64,000 nt of DNA from Pratylenchus scribneri. Its lineage: Eukaryota; Nematoda; Chromadorea; Rhabditida; Pratylenchidae. Shown here piece after piece: positions 38,340 through 49,396 of the stretch; positions within the stretch are counted from its first letter, which is position 1; every line of letters begins with the position of its first letter. The stretch lies in the NCBI GenBank assembly GCA_030063045.1, contig JAQSEB010000105.1:310001-374000 (forward strand), in the 5' to 3' direction. The notes below the pieces were generated by a model, which saw only the letters and a list, made by a program, of their open reading frames with translations, was not told where the DNA came from and ran no database searches. Both the position numbers and the translations under genes were made by a program.

Positions 38340-41300
38340 TTATATTGGAAAGTAGCTTTCATGCTGCAAATTTTGGCTAAATGCAATCACAATTATATTC
38401 AAATTTTCTTCACAATTATCGGCTTGAACGGCATCCTTAAATTAATAAAAAATATAATTTTAATTAATTTGCATTTTTTACAAGAATATTTTTGGCTGCT
38501 TGTTGTGAGTTTCTTGTTCCCTTGACCAATTGTTCAATTCTTTTGGCATTCAATTTGTTCCAAACATGCCTATTTCCTATATTTTTATTTTTTAATTATT
38601 GTCCGTAAAATTAATTCCCCCTTCCTTTACCCATCACAATGAATTGAAAATCCTCCATAATTTGAATGCAAAATTTTCGGGGATCCGGCAAAATCGCTGG
38701 GAACATTGAAGTGAATCCAATTGCCCTTCCACTTGGATAAATTCCATTCACCATTCCATCCTCTGTTAAAACGGCATTTGCCGCTCTTATCCTTTCCCAT
38801 TCCATCGTCGATTTATTACTCATCAATTCGCCGGAGGCAATCCAAATTGGCTCAAGTGGAGTTTTACGGATGAGAATGGCCGAACAATGGCCAGAATTTG
38901 CGCAAAATATTCGGCCATTTGCAATGCCAATCAACAAAACTGCGGCACCCAAAAACATTCCCTTCTCGCCAATTCTCTCCAATACCCACAAAAGTGCAAA
39001 TTTTAGTGAGGAGGCATCAGCCTAAAAATTCAGAAATTAAATTCGGCCCAATTCCAATTTTATGAACAATTTTTTTCGCTTTTTCCGCCAAGAATTGCTC
39101 CAAATGAATTTGAATTAATTCAGCAATTTCTTCATTATTTCCCCCATCAATAATGGTAAAAAATGTGACATTGGGAAATTTGCGAAATATTTGACGGCAA
39201 CAAAATCGTCGACGTTGTCCCCGGCTTTGACTGAATCCAAAGGAAAATGTTCGCTCAAAATTTGCATCAAAATCAACCAATTGGGATTGCCGAAAGGCAC
39301 TGAATCAAGAATTATTGCCCAAAAACATTCAAAATTGCTTGCCATTTTTGTGAATTATTGGCCATTAATAGTGGATTACAAGTCAAATCCAAATTTTCCA
39401 AATTCGGTGGCAATTCCCATTTTTTGGGCATTTCTCGCAAATTATTTGATGAAAAATCGAGAAACTGAAAATAAAATTAATTGTTGATTAAATCAATAAT
39501 GATATTTGAAAATATTCAAATAATTTTCGAGCATATTTTCGTTTTTTGGTCAATAATTAAAGAATAAACCCGAACTCGGCATAAATGTTCTATTTAAATG
39601 TATTCATCTTAAAAGATCTTTAAAAAATAATAAAATATTAATAAAATTTTATGCAATTTAACAATTTTGGCCCAAGATTATTTTTGACAATGGCCATTCA
39701 ACGGAAGTCAAAGAAGAAATAGAAAAGGAAAAAAGGTTGAGTCTGGAAAAGATGAAAAGAATTTGAGGAAATAGTGAGGAAATGGAATACCCTTTTCTTT
39801 TCCCTTTCATCTCCCCTCATTTGCTTCCCATAAACATTTCCCCAGATTAATTCCTCTATCCTATTTCCTATATAATCGAACAGAATTCTTTGATTGCTGT
39901 GGCATTCTTTGGCTGGCGCCCTTTCCCCTTCCAAAGTGCAATTACCCTTAATAATAATAATAATTAAATTGGAAGAAGAGGACGGAATATTAAGCGGAAA
40001 ATTGCCCGCGGAGAAGGGTTGCATTGGGTTGGAGTCGGTCGGGAATGCCCCAATTTTTTTCATAATTTTAATACAAAATTTTATTTACATTACATATAAA
40101 ATAATCCTTTTAACTTGCCTTCAAACATTTTGCGGCATTCATTGTCGTTGGGAATGCACAAATCAAATTGGAATGCAGTCGAAGTGTGCTCAATTTTGGC
40201 AATTTAAAGAGGAAAGCCGGAATAGATTGAAGTCGATTTCCTCCCAAATTTAAATCCTCCAGAAATTGAAGATTTGCGATGGAAGGGGGAAATGTACGAA
40301 TTTGATTGTGGGCCAAATCGAGGAGGCGAAGATGCCGAAATTGACCAAGAATTGGGCTTAGGGATTTGGCAGTCAAACGATTGAAGGAAACACGAAATTC
40401 CTTGAGACGAATTGTGTCATCGGATTGTCTTAATGGCAATGGAAGTTGGGCCAAACGATTGCAGGAACAATTCAGAAAACGAAGACTAAAATATGTGAAT
40501 AATAAATGAAACAGATTGAATATTTATGAATTGTGGACTTTGATGCAAATTTGAATAATTCACTCGGCAATTCCTCCAATCTATTTGAATTCAATTTCAA
40601 TGTTTCCAATGGGCAATGTTGAAGCATTTCGGGCAGATATTCCAACAAATTGTTGGATGCATCCAAATGTCGAAGTGCCGAAATGGATGCGAAAATACTG
40701 CATAAATTAAAATAATGGAGTGAAACCGAAAAGAAGATTACCGAGCTGGCAATTTTCGAAGAAAGTTGCCTGAAGGAATGAGCAAATATTTAAACAAAAA
40801 GGGGAATAATCAAACAAAAGTCGTTTATCTTTATTATTTATTTAGTCTTTCTCTAAAAATTAACCCGTTTTTCAACTTTTTTTATACCTACTTTGGACTT
40901 CAAGGCAAATTAATTCAGGCAAATCGGCCACCGAATCCGGCAATGTGGTGAATTGATTTTGGCCAATTTTTAGGATAGCCAAGGAACGGGGAAATGGCAT
41001 AATTACCAACGAGTCCAATTCTATATTTATTATTTGACAATTAATTTTAATTTTGCATTACCATTTTCTGTGGCAAAAATTTCGCGGATTGTTGCCCCAT
41101 TCAATGACAATTTTCGGATTCTATTCCGTTCACAATGCAATGACTGTTCGATTATTATAAATAATTAAAAGTGGAAATATATTAATTGATTCACTTCCAG
41201 GCGACAAAGACTGGTCAATTCAATTTCTGCCAATTTTCCACTGCGAGAATCGCGCAAATCCAAGAAAACAATGGAATCACAAAGAGGAGAATGACTTGGC

Positions 41301-44061
41301 CGAATGCTTGACACTTTCAATGGATTTAGACGTAAATTAATCTACACAAGTGAATATTATGCAATTTTGGGTGAGATAACCTTGGTTGGCCTTGCCAAAA
41401 TGTTTTTGGCTGGGAATATTGGAGAATGAATTCGATTCCCTGCCAATGACCAGCTGGCCACATTTTCAAGATGGAAAAGTACTTTTGGGATCTAACAAAG
41501 GAATTTATTCCATTCAATTCATTTTTAGTTGACCTCAATGAAGCGATTGAAGCTCAAATCCAACAATTTCAATTGGGCACATTTGGCCAATGCCAATGGC
41601 AATTGACAAAGCAAATTGTTAGACAAATTCAAATTGGTCAAACTGAAAATGATCGATTAGAATATCAATGTTATGGATTATTTTTTTCAAAGAATTCTTC
41701 ATATTCTTGATTACATAAAGCCTCAATTCTTAGGCCGTTAAAATAGCAAATTAATTTTGTAAAAATCTTTTATTTTATCACCGACTAAATTGACCCCAGC
41801 AGAATGCCCTATGAGGGGAAGAGTTTTTAAGAAGAAAATAGGAAAGCAATCGAATATATTAGGAAGAAAACATTATTAAAGAAGAATGGTAATGGGTTGA
41901 TCATTGTAAATTGCATTTATTACGCAAATGGCAAACATCCAGGAGTTAATCTGACTGAGAATTGGTGTAACACTAACAGATATAAATTATTAGTTAATAT
42001 CTGCTAATTCATTAAAAATATTTTAGCTCGTTTATGCCTTTCAAATGCCATTAATGCCTAAGGGCATTTCCTATTCATCCTACTGTACCTCCACTTTTGC
42101 CCAATCGCCCTGTCACCCTTCATATCAATCAAATATTGCCCCAATCTGCTTTTTTAAATCCATACATTTTCCTCTCCTTTTTTACCCTTCAAATTATTAT
42201 CACATTTTCCCCAAAATTAATAAAGAATAATTTAAAGCACTCTAATCCCTTTTCAATTTATTTTGCCACTTGGGGCTTATTAGGTTTCAGTTCAGGTGAA
42301 AGCTCCAAATAACTTTAGCCCTGGATAATGACTAATAAGTCCTCTGTCTAACCAAAACCAATTCCTAATTAAACCAAATATAAATTAAAAAATTGACTTT
42401 GTCAAAAGTCGAATATTTGAAGGCAAATTAGGCAGCCGATTTCCATTCAAATCCAATTCAGTCAATCCACTCAACAGGAAAATGGCATTCGGAAATGTTT
42501 GAAGTCGATTGTCGGCCAAATTCAATTGACGAAGGGAAGGAAATTTGGAAATATCATCCAGCCAACCATTTTGTACCATTTTCATTGGGGATTTTGGTCC
42601 ACCCAGAATTTGGGCTGGTTGAGGCCGGCATTGAAGGGAATTTCGCCTCAAATTGAGGAAAGAGATTAATCGATGACGGCCCAAAAGGAACAAATCCGCG
42701 GGGAGGAAAAGAAGTTGGCGATTGGATAAATCCTCGGGCACAATTAGTTTGGCCTGAATTTTGGTTTTATTCCATTAAATTAGCTCAAATTTACCGTATC
42801 CAGGCGATCCTTCCATTCCCTGAACAATTCAACTTGGCCAAATTGAAAATGCCATTCACCCAATTTTGATGATTTTGGCACCAATTTCAGCGTATTTTGG
42901 GCCTCATCCTCTTCAAAATTGTAAAGAGCTGTATGTAATATTTCCTCCAATCCTTCTTCGCATTCTGGGCCAATCCAAATTATTTGTCCTTCATTTTTGA
43001 GTGAACATTTTCGGGAATGCCATCGACGATTCAGCAAGAAAATGTTATTATTTTCTTGGTGAACAAGGCAAATGCATTCAATTGGAGGAAGACAATAATT
43101 GCTGGATTGGAATGAAAATGATAGGGAAGTAGTGGTAAGTGGCGATGGTGAAGGATTCGCTGAAATTTGGATATTCGTTTGAATTCGTGGAATAGGAGAT
43201 ATTTGAGTATATGGACCATTCTTTTGGCCCTAACTCAAGATTGAAGAAACCAATTCAGGAAGGCGATATTATCATTTAAAAGCCTTAAATTAAATCTCCT
43301 CTAAAACGTGGCTCATTTTTTGAAATCTTAAATAATTTGCAAAATAAGCGGCTTTTCCTCACAAATCAGAATAATTCGGATTTATTAAAAAAATTAAAAT
43401 AATGTATTTCTTTGCAAAGTTGTATTTCATAAAATTTAAAATGCTATATTGAGGAGGACACTCTGGGCTAGCAAGTGGTATTTTTCTTTCCCAGATTGGT
43501 AATTTCCTCACTGATCTATGGCCATAAAAATGACCCAGGTGCGAAAAGTCTCCTAATTGGAATGGAGGTATGCAATAATTTGTGCCTGACCAATAAAAAA
43601 GCGGAAAATATGTCTCAAATTGGGCGAATGCCCAATCAAAAGTCGTTGTTCGAGTGTTTCATAGCCAAGTGCGGCCAAAATGTCCAATTGAATGGAGAGA
43701 GGACGGCAATGGTCGGATAATGGACTGAAAATTGTGAAAATTGAAACAGGTCGAAATTAGTTTTATTAGACCGAATATGTTGACCACCCAATTGAAGGAA
43801 AAGGGCCGGAATTTGAAGTTTTTGTCGAAATTCACCAAAATGGGTGCACGGTTTGAGGGGAAGGACAATGGATTTTGGGGGAAATTTTGAGGAATTGGAA
43901 GAGGAATTGTTTTGGTGGAATAAATAGAGCCGAATTAGGCCATGAAAATCGCACATATTTGGATATTTGTTTAAAAAAAAAAGAATTTTGGGTGATTGGA
44001 ATTGAAAAAGGAGAGGAAGCCGTGTCCGCCGGCAACCATCCAACAAGCAGCAATTATCCAA
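38340..44061 (-). CDS. PHLPP: PHLPP: PH/LRR protein phosphatase
   Basis: A many-exon minus-strand gene. In order: an RA-like N-terminal segment (43590-44061; MCDFHGLIRLYLF, LALGYETLEQRLL-type motif); a PH-like segment (42790-43230; IFLLNRRWHSRKC); LRRs (39330-42740; e.g. LRQLNLADNRLQTFPNAIF, LRLLDLAHNQIRTFPPSI); a PP2C-like domain (38580-39300); and a tail ending HESYFPI. The PP2C part aligns with human PHLPP, sharing CANSGHCSAIL, LTEDGMVNG, RAIGFTSMFPAILPDP and VMGNRHVWNKL where canonical PP2C has VGDSRA, RALGD and DGLWD. PHLPP dephosphorylates the hydrophobic motif of AKT and PKC. The junctions at 43230-43450 and the first ATG (44061 or the Met near 43953) are uncertain. Introns carry ncRNA copy 2 (antisense) and a family B MITE. 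Confidence 0.85.
39813..39880 (+). promoter_or_regulatory. PSE-like block and TATA box of ncRNA copy 2
   Basis: CCCCTCATTTGCTTCCC plus ATAAACATTTCCC at 39813-39842, identical to copy 1, then CTATATAATCGA at about 39868. The spacing is about 7 bp longer than in copies 1 and 3. Confidence 0.55.
39890..40060 (+). ncRNA. Putative Pol III structured RNA, family copy 2
   Basis: Shares GGCGCCCTTTCCCCTTCCAA, GAAGGGTTGCAT, GGGTTGGAGTCGGTC and GGAATGCCCC, and ends in T7. The variable middle differs strongly and is shorter (an ATAATAATAATAATTAAATT run), so this copy may be a degenerate or diverged paralogue. It lies antisense inside a PHLPP intron. Confidence 0.5.
42040..42342 (+). repeat. MITE family B copy in PHLPP intron
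   Basis: CCATTAATGCCTAAGGGC, TATTCATCCTACTGTACCTC, ATATCAATCAAATATTGCCC, and an end GGATAATGACTAATAAG. The inner G+C-rich part is reduced. Confidence 0.8.
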
Positions 44062-44917
44062 ATTCCCTCATCAACACATCCACTTTCACTGTTCTTCACT
44101 TTCTCCCCCCCCCCCCCCCCCCCCCCCCCCCACTTCAGTCAGTACAGAATCATTTTCATTCCAACTTCCCACAAAAAGTTGCTGCCAGCTGCCCCACTCG
44201 ACCTCCATCTGTCATTGACGATGACACTTATATTTTGGTGGTGCATTCATAAATGGATCAAAAAATGATGGAAAGTGAAATTTATGACCAATCGACTCTA
44301 ATAATAGGGCAATCCAAGATATTTTTTGTGGCCAATTATTGATAAAATTCGCATATTTTGTGAATTAACTGATGAGAAACCATTTTGAATTATTTCCTAT
44401 TTATTAATTTATTCATTTTTTTCTCATCAATTGAAATTTCTTTTATTTCGTTGAACTTGAATTTTATTTATTTTAAAACTGGTTTTTTATTAGCAATCCA
44501 ATTGGGATGAATGAATGTAGAAGGGAAGCATAAATTATAGAGCCGTTGTTATTGAGTACTTGAAATTTGTACTTGAATGAAAAAAATTGACCAGAAAAAT
44601 TAAATTTATTAAAATTATTTATAAACATTTATTTTATTATTCCCAATGACCCAAATAATAATAAAAGGAAATTGGCAAGTAAAATAAAAATATAAGCAAG
44701 AGGGAAGGAAGGGAAGAAATAAATTTTGATTGGACATTGAAATTGAAAAATAAAATGAGTTATTCTCGACTAAAATTGTTGATGGGCAAATTAATAAATA
44801 AATATTTGGTTAAGCACAAAAATTGGTGTAAATATTAATGCAAAAATAAAGGCAAAATATGCAAAAAAAAAGCGAATGGAAAATGGGGAAATGGAATTTT
44901 GGGTTAAATTCTCAAAT
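44062..44917. other. Intergenic with a long poly-C tract
   Basis: Between the start of PHLPP and the end of WDR37, both minus. Contains a run of about 26 C at 44105-44131 followed by CACTTCAG, and AT-rich sequence. No gene recognised. Confidence 0.45.
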
Positions 44918-47853
44918 TCAATTTTTATTCCCAGCGGCAATTTGTGGTGGCAAATGCACTTTCCATCCAATGATTTGTTTGTCAAAACCGGCGGTCACCA
45001 AATTGTTTACGGGGTGGTCCGGAAGCCAACAGCAGGAAGTGACCAATCGATGATGGCACTAAAATGCCAAATAATTACTGAATTATTCCCCATTCACCTA
45101 CTTTTCCGGTGCTCCTTGGAATTCTTGTCTGCCGATTCCCATTCAAATCATAAATTGAAATATTTCGATTGTCCATTGGAATGGCCAACAAATTTCGTTG
45201 AGTTTGGGTGGAAATTGCAATTCCATTTGGGGCACTGTCCAGGCGGATGGCCGAAATTGGACTTCGCATATTTCGCAAATCCCAAACCTAAAATAAATTT
45301 TTAAGGTAATTAATTATAATTGATTTTTGAGGGTATAATTTACCTTCACTGTTCGATCATCGCTGCCCGAAACAATGTGCCATTGGGCGGAGAAAAGGAC
45401 GGAAGTGACCGAACTGAAAAAATATGAGTGAAATTAAAATTCAAAGGAAATTTCGGTGCTCCGACTTTTCCGGCCCAGACTTTTCCGCCCCGGACTTTTC
45501 CGGCCCAAAATCTGACTTTTCCGGCCACAATTCGGATCGGACTTTTCCGGCCACATTTCGGACTTTTAGGGCCCTTTTTTTCAAAATTCTTCTTTTTTTT
45601 TCATTTTTTTTGGAAAATAATTAAAGATGGAGTTTGGATACATCATTTCACTGCATTACAATTTAGATAAGGGGATTGAAAACTGGAACTACAAATTTTT
45701 TTTCTGACACCACAAACGGCCCTTTTTAGGGACCACAAATTAATGAGTAAAGTGATTGATTTGGACATTTTTACTCTTATTTGCCTTTTAGGTATTTGAT
45801 AAAATTGAATTCATGCATTTTTTTATTATTATGTTTTGTTTAATTATTTTCCAAAAAAAAAGAAATAAAAAAGTTAAGAATTTTGAAAAAAATGGGCCGG
45901 AAAAGTCCGAATTGTGGCCGGAAAAGTCCGATTTTGAGCCGGAAAAGTCAGATTTTAAGCCGGAAAAGTCCGGGGCGGAAAAGTCTGAGCCGGAAAAGTC
46001 ATATAACCGAAATTTCAACCAAAAATTAAATTGGTATAATATTTTTGGACCATAAAATAAATATGGACGCTATTTTGGATTTTTAATGTTAATTCAAATT
46101 TAAAAAATTATTTGCCGCAGCTGGGTATCGAACCGTCGACCTAATGGAAAAAAATCGGAACTTTTACCATTTTAACTACACTCGACTAGCCCACTAGACT
46201 TTATTAATTAAATCACAAATCACTATAAAATGTATGTTGGACTAATTTTTTATATTTATTATCAAATCTGGGTTTTAATTATTATTTTTAAATAAATTAA
46301 TTTACTCATTGTGGCCTTGGAAGACGGCGACCGAATGGATTGGCTCCCGGAAATCCCAAAGGCGGAAAGTGAAATCGCGGCTGGCCGTTGCCAACAGTTT
46401 TTGGCTGGGATGCGATGAACAATTGGTCAATTCACGGTCATGGCCTACAAATATTAATTCAATTTTAAGCCAAAATTATATTATTCTTGCCTGAAAGTGT
46501 TTTCATAATTTTTCCATTCTCTGCATCGAATAAATTGGCGGTTCTGTCCCATGAGGATGTAATTATTTGATCACCGCCAAACAACCAATCGCCGGACATT
46601 ATTGCATCGGAATGTCCGGTCAATTTGAGCAATGGTTGATGAATTTGTTGCACAAAATTGGACAAAAATTCTTCATCTAATTTAAATAAAAATTAATTAT
46701 TGATTTATATTGAATATTTAATTTAACCTTCATTTTCGGTTGGATTTTTTTCGCGTTTTCTTTCCAAAATTTGTTCTAAATTCAGCCGCCAAATGTGTGC
46801 CGTTCGATCGCCGCTGCATGTCAAAAATGTCATTTGGTTGGAGGCAAAATGGCCTGGACGAACGGTGATTGAATTCACTGAACCATTGTGGCCGGAATAG
46901 GTGGCCAATGGTTGCGACCCATTGTCGGAGAGCCAAATCTTTGCTGTTTGATCTAAATTATAATATTTTTGAATGAAATTTTAAATAAAAAATTTCTAAA
47001 ATTTATTTGATTGGCGAATAAGAGTGGGTGGTAAGCTAAGTGGTTTACGGGTTTGTCCAACATTCACTAATCAAAAACCATACACCTAAGGAAGGACCTA
47101 ATTGGATAGAGCTGGTCAAAATGCATCGCATTCGAATGGTATATAATTTGTTGGTTTGGTCAATATTAAGGGTATTAAACGGTTTCTTTAAACCGATTTG
47201 GTTTATGGTCAAAACCATTTAAGATTAGCTTTAATCTAATAAATCAAATATCAAATATCAAACGATGTGTCTTGTCGATTTCTATTAATTGTGTTTTTGT
47301 ATAAGGTTAAGGTTTATGGTTATGAATCTAAGAAACCATTGAACTAGCTCTAGGATAAATCACCGAACCACTACAATCTTCTCGGCCAATATTTTTTTGG
47401 TAAATTTTAAAAATTGAAACCTGCGCTAGCACTGCCCAACACATTCACAGGGCTATCGCCAATTTGCTGGGCACAAATTTGCCAAACCCCATCCGTGTGC
47501 CCTTTGAAACTTTGCACAAATCGATGTTTGGATTCGGGAAAATTGGCCCCCACTTTCAGTGCCAATTTCCCGGATGGATTTTTGAATGCCGATTTCCATT
47601 TTTGTTGTCGACTTTGAGTTGCTTAAATCCATAAAAATGTTTACACAATTTTTAAAATTTTTACATTTTTTCACGCCACCACCGACGCTCAATTTTTGTT
47701 CTGCCTCATTTGCACCAAAAGATGATTGGAATGTTTCGTTCATTTGTATGGCCAAATCATCGCCCAAATTTCCTCTTTTCCTTGGCGTTTCCATCAATTC
47801 GGTGACTGGTCGATCGGCGCCGCCCTTCGATTGCACTTCCAAACGGGAGCGCA
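44918..47853 (-). CDS. WDR37: WDR37 WD40-repeat protein, first exon not found
   Basis: Minus-strand exons at 47665-47853, 47421-47621, 46728-46952, 46491-46676, 46306-46444, 45345-45413, 45102-45287 and 44918-45058 (stop 44918-44920). Matches to WDR37 run through the whole propeller: [86 protein letters not shown] and [14 protein letters not shown]40 propellers are protein-binding platforms; vertebrate WDR37 partners with PACS proteins. The last exons match the human C-terminus. Exon 47853 opens in phase with a missing upstream exon (LisH-like N-terminal helix), which I could not find. The intron at 46445-46490 is GC-AG (CAG|GCAAGA). A large intron holds a foldback element and a tRNA-like sequence. 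Confidence 0.88.
45448..46017. repeat. Foldback element with tandem-repeat arms in WDR37 intron
   Basis: Left arm 45461-45566: tandem copies of GACTTTTCCGGCC. Right arm 45895-46005: the inverse, GGCCGGAAAAGTC copies. Outer ends GAAATTTCGGT and ACCGAAATTTC are inverted. The AT-rich middle is about 320 bp. The element would fold into a strong hairpin in the pre-mRNA. Confidence 0.8.
46113..46197 (-). tRNA. tRNA-like sequence with A and B boxes
   Basis: On the minus strand, TAGTTAAAATGGTAAAA resembles an A box and GGTTCGATACC is a good B box, spaced about as in a tRNA. The acceptor strands pair only partly and the anticodon arm is T-rich. Probably a degenerate tRNA or a tRNA-derived repeat in the WDR37 intron. 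Confidence 0.35.
47036..47385. repeat. MITE family A copy in WDR37 intron
   Basis: AAGTGGTTTACGGGTTTGTCC at the left and CTCTAGGATAAATCACCGAACC at the right, with the inner AAACCGATTTGGTTTATGG palindrome. Confidence 0.65.
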
Positions 47854-47881
47854 CTTTAAAAATCAGATAAATTTTAGCTAG

Positions 47882-49105
47882 AAAGTGATGACTTCGGGGA
47901 ATTTGCAAATTGTGAACAAGGACTTGGCAGGCACAACACAGGATTTGCAAACGGAAGCAGACCGGTTTATTTATTCAATAATTCATTCAGCAATAAATGC
48001 GAATTTTTCAGATCCGCTCAAGCAGGCATTGAGGCAAAACTGAAATCCGCTTTTGGTGATGGCATTCGAATTGTTGGCGAGGAGGTTTTTATTTTATAAA
48101 TGAATATCAAATCCATAAACAATATTTTAGGAACTTCCTGAACAAATTGCAACCACTGACAAAAATTGGTCAATCACGGAGAGGATGATGGATGTGCTGG
48201 CTCATGACAAGGAAATTCCAGAAAAATTGCGCAAACTCCAAATCGAAGACGTAAGTAAATTTAATGAAAATAAATTAAAAATGTAATTTTTCAGTTACTG
48301 GTCTGGGTGGATCCATTGGATGGAACTGGGGAATTTGTTCGTGCTCAGGAGGATCCATGTATTTTTAATCATTCATTAATTTTATTGTTTATTTTTCAGC
48401 ACTTCTTCAACAAGTCACTGTGCTCATCGGAATTACCCACAAAGGCCAACCAATCGCCGGTGTTGTGCATCAACCGTATTACAAAAAGCAAGGACAAGCG
48501 GCGGCCACCGATGGACGAACAATCTGGGGGATTTGTCAAGTTGGAGCATTCGGGATTGACTCACAGAGTTTGTTTATTTGTTTAAAACCAATTAAAATCA
48601 AAATTAATTTACAGTGTAAAAGCCAAATACTCAATTGGAGGCAGTCACAACGGCGAGCCATTCAACAAAGCTGGTTGACGACGCATTGGATGCATTGAAG
48701 CGGAATGGGCTAATCACATCGGTCAAGCGGGTTGGCGGTGCTGGCTACAAGGTTTTGTGCTGTTTGGAGGGGGCCACTGCCTATGTTTACGCGTCAACCG
48801 GATGCAAGAAGTGGGACACCGCTGGACCCGAAGCAATTCTCAAGGCAGCAGGTTTTTTTTAATTAAATGAAATTTTTTTTAATTTTTGACATTTTTAGGC
48901 GGCGATTTGACGGACATTTCGGGAGAGCAAATTGACTATGCGAAAATTTTTCCAAGACAAATTGAGGGCGTTTTGGCCACTGCTCCTGGAGTTCAGCACA
49001 AGGTTTTTAAATTACATAACAAAATCCATTTTAAACCCTATATTTTTACAGAAATACGTGGATGCCATACCCAAAGATGTGAAGGATGCATTGCTTCGTG
49101 CATGA
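47882..49105 (+). pseudogene. BPNT1: BPNT1-like bisphosphate nucleotidase, 5' missing and in-frame stop
   Basis: Exons 47882-47964, 48012-48084, 48131-48250, 48295-48358, 48400-48567, 48615-48851, 48899-49002 and 49052-49105 match 3'(2'),5'-bisphosphate nucleotidase along almost the whole length. The magnesium-binding motif LLVWVDPLDGTGEF and the inositol-phosphatase end motif CKKWDTAGPEAIL are present. The family hydrolyses PAP to AMP. Two defects are visible. The N-terminal exon (helix ending KAG...) is not found before 47882; an ATG at 47888 would give a shortened start. With the only consensus splice, exon 6 starts with TG TAA, so an in-frame TAA falls at 48617-48619. The rest of the frame is intact, so a very recent nonsense change, a sequencing error or alternative splicing are all possible. 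Confidence 0.7.
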
Positions 49106-49396
49106 GAACGAGGAGTAAAATGCTGGCGGAATTTGATGGAACCCAACAAATTGAATCGATGGAAATATTGGCGGAATATGATCTAAATAAATATTTTTTT
49201 TGTTATCTTTTTTTGTGACATTGGAAATTTCACATTTTTTACTTATATTTATTTGATATAAATCGGCATAAAATTTTTTATAAAATGTTTATTCCAATGA
49301 ATTTCCCCCAGACAAACAAAATGGAATTTTCCTTACAAATTCTTTTACATTCTTACTTTCCTTTGATTTTCTATTCCATTGTTGTGAATTGCATAA
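49106..49396. other. Short intergenic spacer
   Basis: About 290 bp of AT-rich sequence between BPNT1 and porcupine, same strand. No element recognised. Confidence 0.35.

Noticed and set aside
43230..43450. Alternative splicing frames for the PHLPP N-terminal junction
   Set aside because: No GT-AG combination I tried kept both the RA-like and PH-like segments in phase with confidence, so I reported the gene span without a fixed junction here.
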